From NCBI GenBank assembly GCA_947034895.1, contig OX344762.1:18394760-18458759 (forward strand): a DNA stretch of 64,000 nucleotides. Direction: 5' to 3'. Numbering within the stretch: position 1 is the first letter of the stretch; each line of letters begins with the position of its first letter. Shown here piece after piece: positions 10,120-22,219 of this stretch. Source of the DNA: Rhytidiadelphus loreus (lineage: Eukaryota; Streptophyta; Bryopsida; Hypnales; Hylocomiaceae). Position numbers and translations under genes: made by a program. The notes beneath the pieces were generated by a model that had not been told where the DNA came from, searched no databases, and worked only from the letters and a program-made list of their open reading frames with translations.

Positions 10120-13100
10120 AATTCTAATGTTTTGGCAATGAGTAGTCAAACTCTCATCTTCAAATTATCTCATCCCCTTTGAGAATTCATGATGGAGAAT
10201 GAATTTTATTATGAAATTGACTTTTCCACCCTTTGCTCTCACTAAATGTCAATAAAGAAATTCCTTCATTTCTCTACTAAATTTTTTCTTAATTGTAGAT
10301 GGTCAAATGATAGATTGGTGTTTGATTGAAACATTACTTGAATTTAATTTTTTTGATTTTCTGTAATCATTAAATTTCAAAAAATTAGAATTCTTTTTTT
10401 TAATATTATTTTCCATTGAACCTACTATCAACCTATGATATTCCAAACCTAATAATTTTTCCAACACCTAGAAGGAGATGTAGACCTTATTATGCAAGGT
10501 ACAATTCAAAAATATCAACACAATTCCTCATCTTGAAATCACTTTCATTGCATCCAAACATGTTCTATCAACCATGGAATTAGCAACTTCACTTTTTAGT
10601 TGAACCAATTGGATATTTTTGTATTGAATTGGTTTACATCACTAGATTATAAACCTCATTTTGGTGTATGAAAAGACTCCTCTAATTCAACTCGGACTCT
10701 GTTGTGACAAGCTTGGGTTGACATTAGATCAATAGTTTAGAGGATTCCTAAGGTATGAATCTACACTAAATACTAGTTGAATATACATTTAGGAACCAAT
10801 TGGGTGTTCTTACTTAGAACAAATAAGAATTCATTGCTTAATTTCCTATTCTAGTATTGAGTTAGGATTTTCTTAGATGTAATCTACCAGTGGGCTATTA
10901 ACTTCAAAATCTTTAGGCTTCAATGTCCATATAGTATGGACCACAATAGTACTAGGTATTTCTTTTTTACTTTGATTTCATGAAAAATCAACCATGTTAG
11001 ATGGCAGCCCTAACTGTGTTTAGGGTGGTCAAAAGGATTCAAGTCCTTTGAATTTAAAATGTAGTCTATTTCATTGTTGATAGTTTTTTTTCCATTAATG
11101 CATTCACTACGGTCTTGAACACAATTCCAGATTGGCACCAACCTTCTCTCAAATGAAAGCAGCATCCTACAAAGGAAAAGATGTAGACACTGAAAATGTA
11201 GTATACTTTATAGCAAAAAAACTCGATTCATAGTTTGTGAGCACTACAACACAATTTCAAGTTGTTGCACCTGAAAACAAAAACCTAGCTCTAGTTGAAA
11301 ATATAGCCACAATGTTTGCATTCAAGCAAACTTCCAAAAAAATTATTGTCTTGAAAAAACCTCTGAGAAAAAAACCTCTTCCACAAGTCAAGGAGTTGGA
11401 TGTCAGTGTCACTATTTCAGTGGATAGTATTGACATCTCCACTAACCTATTGGAAAAAATGGATGAATTCATTGAAAAGAAGTGCAATTCTAGACTTTGT
11501 TCTATCGAAAGAGGTAGTGCTTTCTCAAGGTTGCACTTGCAAATGGTGTGTTGGCTTCTAGTTTCATCAACAACCATAATTAGAAAACAAGTTTATCTCA
11601 AATGAAATGATCATCACACTATTCCAATGGGCCATCACATTTTCACAAAAACACTTTGCAATATTGGATTGCATACATTCATTGGAATGTTGGACTACTA
11701 GATAAAAGACAAAGGTAAAGAACATTTTTAATGTGTACACTAAAATGTGTTGCCTGAGCAAATCAGTAAAGGCATTGAAAAGTACATTAAGCATGATACT
11801 CCTTTTATAAAGAACAGTATTATCTTGATTTACACAAACTTCATCGAGAGGCTGCTAGGATTGTGACATACTGCAGATATAAGATGAAGAAATAGTTGGG
11901 AAGTACTCTTATTGGCACTCTTCTACCAATGTTGTAGTCAGAACGATACATTCCTTCAACTTTTTGGATTCTTCCTTTTTGTTAAGATGGCATGGAATAT
12001 ACTAGAGCCTCATCGCTTTAGAAATGTATATGAATTCAAATGCCATTGAAATGGATGATGTTACTCAAATTTTTTTCCAACATAAAAATCCGGGTACATA
12101 GCTTTGGTGATTTGGATTGCCAACAACTTGCAATAGATTTGAATGAGGTGCAAGAAGGTGTAGAACATGATTATATGTTTATGGGTAATATAATTATTCT
12201 TGATATAACTATGATTTTTTTTTTGGGTGACAATTTCACAATTTTTTTAATGAAACCATATTTTATCCCTTCTTTAATGTGTTTTGTTATGAAATGAAAA
12301 AATGAAACTGGTACTTGATTTTTTTATCATTTGATTTTAAGTTACTACAAATAATATTCTAGGAGATACGGATTGTGACTGGAACAATGTCATCGACAAC
12401 ACACAACTCCAATTCATGCAGATTTGCTTGACAACAATGTTGACATGGGTAATCAAACCACAACTCTACCCATGTACATTCTAGTGATTTTTGGTGACCA
12501 TCATTTGAACTATACTCTAGTAGTCAACATTGAAACGCTCGTGGTTTTTTTAATTGAAAATTGTGAATTTTTTATTTTATACAAAGAAAATTACATATGT
12601 AGCCTTTTCATATTTTGGGGATGTTCAAGCTTACAACCAATAGAAAAAAGGCTTCAATACCCATTTTAGATTTTTTGAAAATTTTAACCACTGATGGCAT
12701 AATAACACGTATACCTCATCAATTTTCATGCCTAGTTTTCATGGAACTCAACACTTTTATCACTAAGCATCCAAAAAATGAAATCTATGCATCTTTGGGG
12801 GATTCTACATAGCATATCTTGGATGTTTTAGGTGCATAGTGAGAAACTGTCATTTTCTAAGAAAACTATAAATAAATTACAAAAAGGATATACATGTCAC
12901 TTACCTACTAGTTGTAAGACTTTTATAAAAATTCTAAAAGGGATACTCATGTCATCCAAAAATTCTCAAAGGGATACATGAGGAACCTTTTTTTTAAAAG
13001 AACTTCAAAATTTTCAAGTAGAAAAATTTACTACAAGAGTTTGAAGAAAACCCATAGTCATTGTGAATTGAGGTTTTAGTTTGTTCAACCTTAAAATCTT

Positions 13101-15050
13101 TGGAATCTTAAACCCTATTTTCTATAGTTAGATATGTATTCCATAAGCTTACAGTCCACAAATTTGAAAAGTCTACTAGAAAATTTGTTTTTCACTTTTT
13201 TGAAGGGAGTAATAGATCAAGCAAATAAGCTAATATTTGTAAAACTCCAATTAAACACTTAATACCAAACTTACAAAGTGAAAGAAAACTATAACTCTTT
13301 AGAGTGTAGGGGTAACAAAACAATTAGTTTTGCAAAAGAGCACAATGCAAGAACAATAAGCATTGTATTTAAAGAAAAGCACCCTTACTTGACTTATCGC
13401 AAATACTCCCTTCAACATATCTCTCATGATCCATGATCCATGACAAAGACAAGATAACTTCAAAAACAAACTCTAATGCTTCTTTTCTTCAAGCTATCCA
13501 GCTAACTAGTATATAATATTGATTACAATTGATCAGAAACCTTTGTTATCACTGCAACATCAAATAACCCCCATACTATTGAACTAATTAAGTCAAGCCT
13601 TGTGAGTATTTTGTTGGGGCCGTCTAAACTAATCCACATGTAGTTGCAAGAGAATCACACAACGCAAATTCTATGATCAATGCCATAATGTAGAGACATC
13701 AAACTGGTAAAATGGTAGAATTGAGCAATGTGTGATTCTTACCGAGAGATGGTGAAGCCAATGTGCAATCCAAGTCTTGTTTGCAAATTACAAGCTTCAA
13801 AATTTAGGGACATACAAGTAGCACAATTATTATTGGAGGTATCTATCCAAATCCACATGAAATTGCAAGAGAATCACACAACTAAACTGCTATGTATGAT
13901 GTGACTTTAAAATATTTGAAATCTTCTTCAAAACAAACTAGTTGAAACTGTGACTCATTTTTCATATCACACCATATGAAAAATGAAAAAAATCGTAAAA
14001 TAAAAGAATCTTAGGGTCAATCAAGGTACAATATAGAAAAATCATAGGAGTAGTTGCATCCAAACACACTTTCCACTTACAGTTTACCGTGTAGTCAACA
14101 ACTACTACCAAAAATAAAGTGAAACTTTTCCAAGGTGAATACATACACTCTCTTAACACTAATTCTAGCAACAACGCTAATCATCCCTCTAGGCAACAGA
14201 TATCAATGACTTTGATTTTTGGAAAAAAATTGAAGGTACTTGTGAGGGGTCCTAATTTCTTCCTAAGATCCAATGGCACTTGTTGAACAATGTCTAATTT
14301 CAAAAAATAACACAATTGATGACATAGAAGTGGTTTCATTTTTATCATTTCACATCCAATGGTAGGAAATTTTTTCAATCCGGGGAGGTAGGGCAAGGCA
14401 TTCGCATCTTTTAGATGCATAGTGAGTGTTCATATTTGTTCAAACTTGAACCCTTATTAAATCTTGTGTCTTAAAACACTCATTTAAAATCAAGAGAGCA
14501 AATGTATTAGAGTCAAAGAAGTAATCATTTATTAGACATGACATGGGACTTTAGAGCTAGTTTATATTGATGGCAGAGAAGTGCACTAGGTCAATCAAGA
14601 AGTTTTGGCTAGACATGGTTATTTGAGGTTACTAGTGGACCATGTTGGAGAAGATGAAGGGACAATAAAATAATGCCATAAGAAGTCTTGACCATTTGTA
14701 GTATAAACACCAAGCGAAAAAAGTCTTCTAAGACAACTTCACTAGGAGAAGAGTTTTGCAATGTGAAAGAAGAAGAGGCAAAGAGCTCGCTAATGTTATT
14801 TGAAATAATAGAAGACGTCAATTGCACGGCTAAGATATGCCATGACAAAAAGACAATAAAGTGAAGTTGGTGTTGCCCAAGAAACATGACTTTCAAGAGA
14901 ACCCCCCTTACGTGTTGCCACATGGGCAAGCATGTCATTTTTTCATCCATGCTTGAAATTCTCCACTCAACGAATCTTACTTGTAATGCAAACCCAATCT
15001 GTTGAAGAACAAAATTACTCCAATCCTATTGCTCCATTATTCTACAATTC
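10120..15050. other. No recognisable gene
   Basis: Long AT-rich stretch. The largest frame, 122 codons at 11237-11605 (+), has a basic segment KKPLRKKPLP and no known domain. It overlaps a comparable frame on the other strand, which is typical of chance. A 45-bp direct repeat (ATTGCAAGAGAATCACACAA) occurs at about 13640 and 13866. Nothing else was supported. Confidence 0.45.
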
Positions 15051-15059
15051 TTGAGTGGT

Positions 15060-15310
15060 GCACTTTGCATGATTCTAAACTTGTCCTACAAATTGGGCCC
15101 AATAGGGTGAATTTTACATTTTGCATGGTAATTGTGAAAAAAGCCCCCTATTTTGTGACATGTTAATTCTATGTTCTTCACCTCTTTCAATTGAGATAGG
15201 GCCTTTGATTCCAAGTATGAATTCAAAATTTGCAAATTTCATTGTAAGTGACAAATAAAAAATTCTCATGTTTTTTCAAGGGATAAATTCTCATTGTTGA
15301 ATCCAATTCA
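15060..15310. repeat. Family A core repeat, copy A2
   Basis: Shares AAGCCCCCTATTTTGTGACAT and the block around CCTTTGATTCCAAGTATGAA then TTCAAAATTTGCAAATTTCA with the copies at 17.3, 21.9 and 35.1 kb. Its terminal repeats are decayed, so the boundaries are approximate. Confidence 0.5.
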
Positions 15311-15664
15311 TAAAATGGGTTTAGCATCTTAGGTGTACTTCTCCACCATTAAAGTGTAAAGTGGACCTTAGATCAATGGACTCTTAATTTACATCAACCT
15401 TATTATAAAAGATCAATAAGATTAATATTATTAGTATGCCTCCCCTGAAAACTATTGCCCCCATATCTGCGAGTTTGTTGGGGATTGGTTCCTTTGGTTC
15501 TTTGTAACTGAGGGCCGCTTTACACTTAGAGGCCGTGCAATTTTTCTTGAGGCCAATTGCACAAAATATCAGCCCCTTTTACGCTAGAGGCCATCCTCAA
15601 CTACTCATTAGAGTAAGATTATAATAGGGACCAAGAAGCACGGCCAATTAAAAAAACTAGAAAA

Positions 15665-15686
15665 GAGAGAGAGAGAGAGAGAGAGA
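15665..15686. repeat. (GA)n microsatellite
   Basis: An uninterrupted run of GA dinucleotides. Confidence 0.9.
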
Positions 15687-16412
15687 AGGGCTAAAATTTT
15701 AAGGACTGTTCTACACCTAGAGGTTAGGCCAATTCCTCTTGAGGTCAATTGCACAACATCCAACAAATCTTATTTTTTTAAAAACAACTAGCGGTTGGTG
15801 CTTGCTATGCTACGCATTGATTATTAGAATTTTATTAGAATTTTTATATATTAGATAAAATGCAGAACAAAAATTTCAATAAATCTTCAAATATAAATTA
15901 CTAAAATCTTTGTATAATTTTGTTTATAAGTAAGCATATATTGAAATGAACAATAGAAATTTATTGAATGATGAATGAAATATATGCTGCAATGGTGAAT
16001 ATTGTAAAAGATATACATTTATTGTAATGCATTCAATAAATGACTCAATTGTTACGAACAATGGCAACCCAAAAACTTAGTAGATTGAAAAGAAAAACTC
16101 GTAAATTTCAAAAACTTCATGAACAACTTAATTGTTGTGAAATCCAAAATTGCTTCAATTGAATAAATTTCTCAAATCATTTGGTAGTAGCAATAGAATT
16201 TTGAAATCATAAAAGCTATAAAAGCGATATTATAGAGGTGATTGCAAACTACTACTCTATTTCTGTAATATAACATTGTGTGAAAATATTATTTTCATGT
16301 ATGCATGATTGAAAATATTTTTACAAAATATTAAAATTAATTATTTCAAAGACTTATTGAAATCATTATCATGCATTCTATTCAAATATATCAAAATTTT
16401 ACTAATATGTGA

Positions 16413-16855
16413 GAGCATCGCCACCGTGGAGCAGCCAAATCTCCACGGCAAACTTGACATGGTGGGCTCCTCATTCTGTGGTGTGCCCGGGCAGCTAGGA
16501 TCCCCCAGTGTGGGCCGGCAACCTCAACTTCCTAGAATGTGTTGCCGCAACCACAATTATTGCTGTTTCTGTTTCTGCATTTAAAAAAAATAAAATTCCT
16601 AAGACCCATCGCAATGACGACATCTGGCTACTGGTGCAAAAAAAGAACAGATCACGCAAAATTGAATGCAAACTTGGTCAACTCCGGGCTCTAGCAAAAG
16701 CTCCCCGTCCACGCCAAGTTGAGGTATCTCAGGATAAATGTGGTGCGCCCGCTGCTTGGGAAACAACGCCCCGAGTAACGGTGTGGACTATTTTGACTCC
16801 CGGGCCCGGAGCATGGAGTCCTGACCTAGTATAGTGAGCAGGAGTGGGGATGCTC
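16413..16855. mobile_element. Tourist-like element M2, 443 bp, GC-rich interior
   Basis: The ends GAGCATCGCCACC and GGAGTGGGGATGCTC match the terminal sequence of the MITE at 30-278. Direct TGA flanks lie at 16410-16412 and 16856-16858, the expected 3-bp duplication length. The interior is distinctly richer in G+C and CpG than its surroundings and holds a 108-codon frame (16508-16834) with no recognised domain. It could carry captured host sequence, but this is unproved. Confidence 0.65.
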
Positions 16856-17274
16856 TGATACAATGAATGCGTAGCATAGCAAGTATGAGCCCCTATTATT
16901 AATGGTAGCATTTATGATATTACAAAGAGAGTTATGATTTTAGTAGTATGATAATGTTTTATATAATAAAAAAGTTTTTTTAATTGAAATCAAACAATGC
17001 CCCCTAGGCCAAGAATCGGACTCCCATTATTTGGTGCACCCAATTCTGCGAGCTTGGGCCATGTCAAATCATGTCTTTTGAGATGAAAATTTCTATAGCA
17101 CCAAATTGACCGAGCCTTTAGGTGTGAAGGGTTTTGTCCAATCTCAAGTGAGGATTCTTAGCCTTTGACCTAGCAAATTGGCCCGACCTCTAGGAGTAAA
17201 CCGACCCTTATTGTTTCCTCTTTCAATGGATGAGTTTTTAAACCGAAAAATCCCTGCTCCTGCCCCCACTTTTG

Positions 17275-17497
17275 ATCAGGGTGGATTGACCCCCTCGCTC
17301 GGCCTTTCAAGGGGTGCAAATAAAAAAAATGCCCCCTATTTTGGGACATTCTAGGGTATGCTCTTGACCACACCTAGCTAATTCGGGGTCTCTGATTGCA
17401 AAAATGAATTCAAAATTTGCAAAAAAAATCGTATGCAGAAAATAAATAATTCCAGGGTTTGCCTGCAGGGCCGAGCGAGGGGGTCACTTCTCCCTGG
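17275..17497. mobile_element. Family A small element, copy A3, Mutator-type duplication
   Basis: Contains a perfect 17-bp inverted repeat GACCCCCTCGCTCGGCC near both ends and the family core (GGGGTCTCTGATTGCAAAAA). The element is bracketed by an 11-bp direct repeat CCCCACTTTTG (17264-17274 and 17498-17508), the duplication size typical of Mutator-like elements. It has no ORF of its own. Confidence 0.7.
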
Positions 17498-17985
17498 CCC
17501 CACTTTTGGGTCCTGGACTGGACTCTCACTTGCCTGGCGTTGGTTGAGTACAGTAATCAGTAACTTACTACTGTCGTCAGTAACTCCTCAGTAGTAATGG
17601 CTGGCTTGTTCAGTTGATGGCCAGCAGCCAATGGGCGCCTACTGCCTAGATTAAGTTGAAGCTTTTTCTTTCCCAATCCCCAGAGAGCACGCCTGGCAAG
17701 CGGGATTCTGTCGTTGGGTACGGACAACAAGAGACACTGATCAGTCAGGCAGTGGGCTACCCTACTATACCCGTAAGTTAATTAAGGGAAGCGACCCCTA
17801 AGGGGTAGCTAAGTAATCAGCCTGTAATCATGGGGTTAACAGCAGCGCCGCCTGCAGCAAACGTGCACTCATAATGCCAAAACCCCATGCCCTCCAAAAC
17901 TTATGAACTTATGATCTTACAGTTAGGAGCTGATTAGTACATTGCAGACAGCAGACCTTCGGAATTAGTAGATAATTTAGTAATT

Positions 17986-18411
17986 AGGGGTAGTCACACC
18001 TTCGTCACTGGAGAATGAGAAGTTGGGGAGGGTTTGGAGGAGCCAATGGGAAGCCGCGGTGCGTGAAGAAGGTGTAACACCTCTAAAAGATGTGTTGAGA
18101 GTGGAGAATGAAAAAAGTGGAGAAGCAACTTACCTAAACCTAAGATTAGACGTAAAGTTGGAGGGAAATCGGCAACAACAAAGGTAAAGCGGCAATGAAA
18201 GGTAAAAGTGTAGAGCACAAAGGAATATACTTAAGTGCGTATATCTTCCACACTCCCACTCTTCACCTCTGGAGGTGAAGAGTGGGAGTCCGGAAGATAT
18301 ACGCACTAAAGTATATTCTCTCTTTAAAGGATAAGTTCAACTGAATCCCTAAACGCCACGTATGTGTTCTCCGTTCCTCAACTCCGGAGTGAAGAAGGTG
18401 TGACTACCCCT
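17986..18411. mobile_element. Foldback MITE N with a strong central hairpin
   Basis: The terminal inverted repeats AGGGGTAGTCACACCTTC and GAAGGTGTGACTACCCCT are perfect over 18 bp. Direct ATT flanks are at 17983-17985 and 18412-18414. The 3-bp duplication fits a PIF/Harbinger-like origin, though the termini differ from the Tourist-like pair elsewhere in the window. It is non-coding. Confidence 0.65.
18225..18316. repeat. Near-perfect 45-bp-arm hairpin
   Basis: The left arm ATATACTTAAGTGCGTATAT then CTTCCACACTCCCACTCTTC pairs with the right arm across a 2-base loop, with about three mismatches. A transcript would fold into a long stem of the kind that can be processed to small RNAs. It sits inside MITE N. 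Confidence 0.75.
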
Positions 18412-18591
18412 ATTGAAGACGTGAAAGTGTTCACACGGAGGCCTACATCACATCACAGAGATGGATGAGCAGGTGGATGAATCAAGGGCTTCAGTTCAGC
18501 TTCTAAGCTTAATGCATAAACAACGCTAAACATGTTTTCAAGCCAATGAATGACAAAGAATCTCTCTATGTGGGATACAAGTGCAACTAAA

Positions 18592-18902
18592 GTAGGAGGT
18601 CCTAAAATGGAGCGAGGTTCTAAAATCGATCAGGCTCTAGAGGTACATTTTGCACTTTCCAATGTACAAGTGGTGTGCATTTGAGGAGGTGGTCGGTTTT
18701 AGAGCCCACAAAAATGCACTTTTCTGCAACTTCAGAAATTCATAACTAATTCTACAAAGCTTCAAAAAATATGAAACAACTTGGGTTAGATGCCAATTTC
18801 TCTTGACTTTCAAGGAAAATTTATTGAAAAAATATTTTAAGAAGTTCTACCTCTCCAAAAGTCAGCTTCTGCTCTTAGATGAGCAGTTTATGGACCTCCT
18901 AC
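18592..18902. mobile_element. Inverted-repeat element B1
   Basis: The ends GTAGGAGGTCC and GGACCTCCTAC are perfect over 11 bp. The interior (CATAACTAATTCTACAAAGC, then AACTTGGGTTAGATGCCAAT) is shared with B2 at 35291-35623. It is non-coding and the duplication is not clear. Confidence 0.65.
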
Positions 18903-19812
18903 CTTATTCATTTTCCAAATTTTGTGTGAAAAGAAAACGTCTTCTATAGTAGTTTGACTTTTAGTGAGTGCTTTTGTTATTTTTTTAAGCCAACAATTCA
19001 CATAGTTCCAAAACAATTGATTTCCGTGGTGACCAACTCGTCGTTTAAGGATTAGGGAAGGGCATTCCTAATCCATGAGCAAAAACAGGCATAGTGCCAG
19101 AATTTTGTAATGATAGGAGGTGGACCTCATTCCATTCCTATGTTACGGTGATGTAAAGTCCAAACCCTTAACCTTACAAACCCTAAAATCCTAAATCCTA
19201 AATCCTAAAAGAAAACTATGACCCAATGCAAAGTCAACATCCAAAACTCAAATGAACTTTTTTGCATTATAAAAAGGAGAGGAAAATATTCTATATCAAA
19301 GAAAGACTTTTTAATGCAAAAAAGGGAAAGGTCGATTTATTGGCACATGTAACACTACTTATATAAAATATTTGTCAATGTCAAGCTTCTTGCCCTACTT
19401 CAACTCATAGCCACTAATAAAAGTGAACGAACTTATTATCACTTCATCTCAATTATGCCTTTATGTACTCCAAGGGAAAATTTCAAATCAAAATCGGAAC
19501 TTGACTAGGAAGACGGTGGTTCACCTTACTAACATACTTCTAACCTGTAAATGACTAAATAAACCACTTTGGGACTTTTTGCAAAATTGAACAAGTTCAA
19601 TAGACTTCATATTTTTAAATTTTGGCATTATGTTTTTTGAAAACTTAAAATCACGATTTAAATGTGAAGTTTTGGATTAAGTTTGTTGTTTTGATAAGTA
19701 TTACAAATGTTACAAGACTTTTTTAATTTCAAAGTCAAATTAGGCAACAATTTTGTTTTCTTAATTTTATTCCAAAAAACAATCTTACTGAGGTAGTCAA
19801 TTGATATGCATG

Positions 19813-20081
19813 CATTAGGGGAGATTTTAGCTACTTGGGAAACTATTATAGAATTGTTCCCATTGCTGGGAACCAGTCCTATACAATCAAAATATAATAA
19901 TATTTAAAAAAAATTAAAAATATATATATTAAATTTTCTTTTCTTTTAAATTTTAAAAAAAATTAATAAAAAATATATTAAAAAATTATATCTGATGTGG
20001 CTGTCTCCAAGCTACGTCAGATCAACGTTCCCGCAGTTCGGGAACTCACAATCTCTTAAAACGCAAAAATCTCCCCTAATG
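19813..20081. mobile_element. Inverted-repeat element C4
   Basis: The ends CATTAGGGGAGATTTT and AAATCTCCCCTAATG are perfectly inverted over 15 or more bp. The interior holds TGATGTGGCTGTCTCCAAGC then TACGTCAGATC, the family signature, plus AT-rich runs. No duplication is seen. Confidence 0.65.
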
Positions 20082-20089
20082 CAAATAGT

Positions 20090-21880
20090 TTTGAATAATT
20101 ATTTCCAAATAAATAAGATGAAAACTATGAGGAGTTTTGTTTTTGACAACAATGAAAGCAAAAATAAATTTGAATTCCTTTTTTAACTCAATTTTAGAAA
20201 TTTCAAAATAAAAACAAAAGCAAAGAATATGGCTTACTCACTAAAATATATAGAGAATAGTGTGAGTTATTTGGCTATTTTTTTACCCAAGTATTTTCAA
20301 TTCATTAAAAAAAAATTGCTTAAATGTAGTTGTACAAACAAATGGTTTGCTAAAAATGTTGAAATACAAAATTTGACTTTTGGAAAGAACAAAAAAAATG
20401 TTTTTTAAGTTTAGGCACTCTTGTATGATCTTGTAATCACTTGGGATTTCTACCTTAGAATTTTAGGAAGATGCATTTCAAAATGTTAACTATGCCCTCA
20501 AATCAAGGCCCTAAATTTGAATTTATCAAAAAAATTGAGAAAGTTTTAAATTTTAGCCTTGATTTCAGACTCCCTATTGAAATAGTTTTGGACTTCAAAA
20601 CATTGCAGAACTTTACAGGTTAAGTAGTATTTGAAGGAAAAGTAAATACTTGTTATTATTATTACTATATTTATTTTAAGAATAAATAAATATAAAATTT
20701 TAAGCAAAATCTCGATACTTTGTTGCAATTGATGAATTTTCACCTTATTGTTGAGCTAAGTGTCAGCTTAATTTGGAAGAAGAATCTGATTTTTGGGAAA
20801 TGAACCATAAGTATGCATAAACTTAGACGTAACGATCCTTCTTATGTGCATTGGAAGGTTTGGAAGTGTTCAAACTCCCAAGCATCCATTGTAAATTTCT
20901 TGAAAGTTTGATGTTTGATAAATTTATTTTAGAAAATACCATCCTCAAAATCTCTCAAATTCAATGAAAGTTCAATGCTACAAAAGAATATTAATATGGA
21001 ATAGTAGCCTAAATCTATAGTAAAATGTTCAAATTCAAAAAAATATATATTATTTATTTATTTCAAAGAAGAACCTATTGTTGACATTAGACTCCCATTA
21101 AGCCCACACCCTTAAAGTATATAATGCTTCAACTCCCATTGGATGTCTTATAAGAATTCTTCACTCTCTCATTGAATACTTTTCAAAACTCCCATTAGTT
21201 GTTAAGACCATCAACTTTTCATTTCACCTTTAAAAGACGGTGGTGGTCATTGAGGAAATCATAGTTTTGGGTACATTGTGATTCATTTATTTAAAAAAAA
21301 AAAAAGAGCACTCATTGGAGGTCAAACTACTATGCAAGACCTTTCTTTTTCCACACAAAACTCTAACGATGAATATGTGACACTTTTGTCTTACATAGAA
21401 GGATTCTCTATCATCCATTGGGCAATAAACATCCACAACATCACTCAAGGATTAAATACTAATATAATAGGGTAAAAGTTTCAAAATGAGACATATTGCA
21501 ATAAGATGAGAATCCCTTATAGAACTCAACCCTCAAAATGCCAAGTTTGATTTTCAAGGCAAATTTGTCACCATTCCATTGGATAGTTAGAAAAGCATTA
21601 TAATTCATAATGCAATCCCTCTTTCTACACCCTTAGATTTGTAAAAAATATAGATACGAATGTTTATAATGAACTATGAGACTTGACACTATGTCCCATA
21701 ATGCTCTCAAGCATTATCTAGTCCTCTTCCTTCAAAACCCTTATTATATTTTTTTCTTTTCATGGTTAGTATATGTTGTTTCTTTCCACTCTTTTTCTTA
21801 TTTTCTTAGAAGCGCATTTCTTCTCTCCTAATAACTAGGTGATCAGTGATTACTAAGATAATATGGATGATCCTAGGTTG
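20090..21880. other. No recognisable gene
   Basis: AT-rich sequence with poly-A runs. All open frames are shorter than 70 codons and match no family. Confidence 0.5.
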
Positions 21881-21892
21881 GGTGACCCGTGA

Positions 21893-22133
21893 TGGTTGGG
21901 GTGAACTGACCCCCCCCCTTCCTCGTCCCCCAAGTCAGTTGAGGGGGTGCAAGTGAAAAAAAAGACCCCTATTTCATGTCCAAAAAGTGTAAGCTCTACA
22001 TCTCTCCTAGCTCACTCGGAGCCTCTGATTGCAAATATGAATTCAAAAATTGCAAATTTTATCATGTGTGGCAAATAAGAAATTTAAGGGTTTTTCTTCG
22101 GGGACGAGTGAGGGGGTCAGTTCACCCCCGACC
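21893..22133. mobile_element. Family A small element, copy A4
   Basis: The termini GGTTGGGGTGAACTGACCCC and GGGGTCAGTTCACCCCCGACC are inverted. The core CCTCTGATTGCAAATATGAA is shared with the other A copies. CCCGTGA occurs on both sides (21886-21892 and 22134-22140) and may be what remains of a Mutator-type duplication. Confidence 0.65.
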
Positions 22134-22149
22134 CCCGTGACCAGGTCCT

Positions 22150-22216
22150 TTGTTTCTCTGTTCCCCTTTAATGGTCACCGTTCTTTTGAAATAATAATAA
22201 TAATCATAATAATATG
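22150..22216 (+). repeat. Possible LINE 3' tail
   Basis: CCCCTTTAATGGTCACCGTTC followed by a short (AAT)n run looks like the simple-repeat tail of a plant LINE. No coding part is preserved upstream, so this is tentative. Confidence 0.25.
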
Positions 22217-22219
22217 GAT

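Noticed and set aside
11237..11605. 122-codon forward frame
   Set aside because: No domain, no exon context, and a 106-codon frame lies opposite it.
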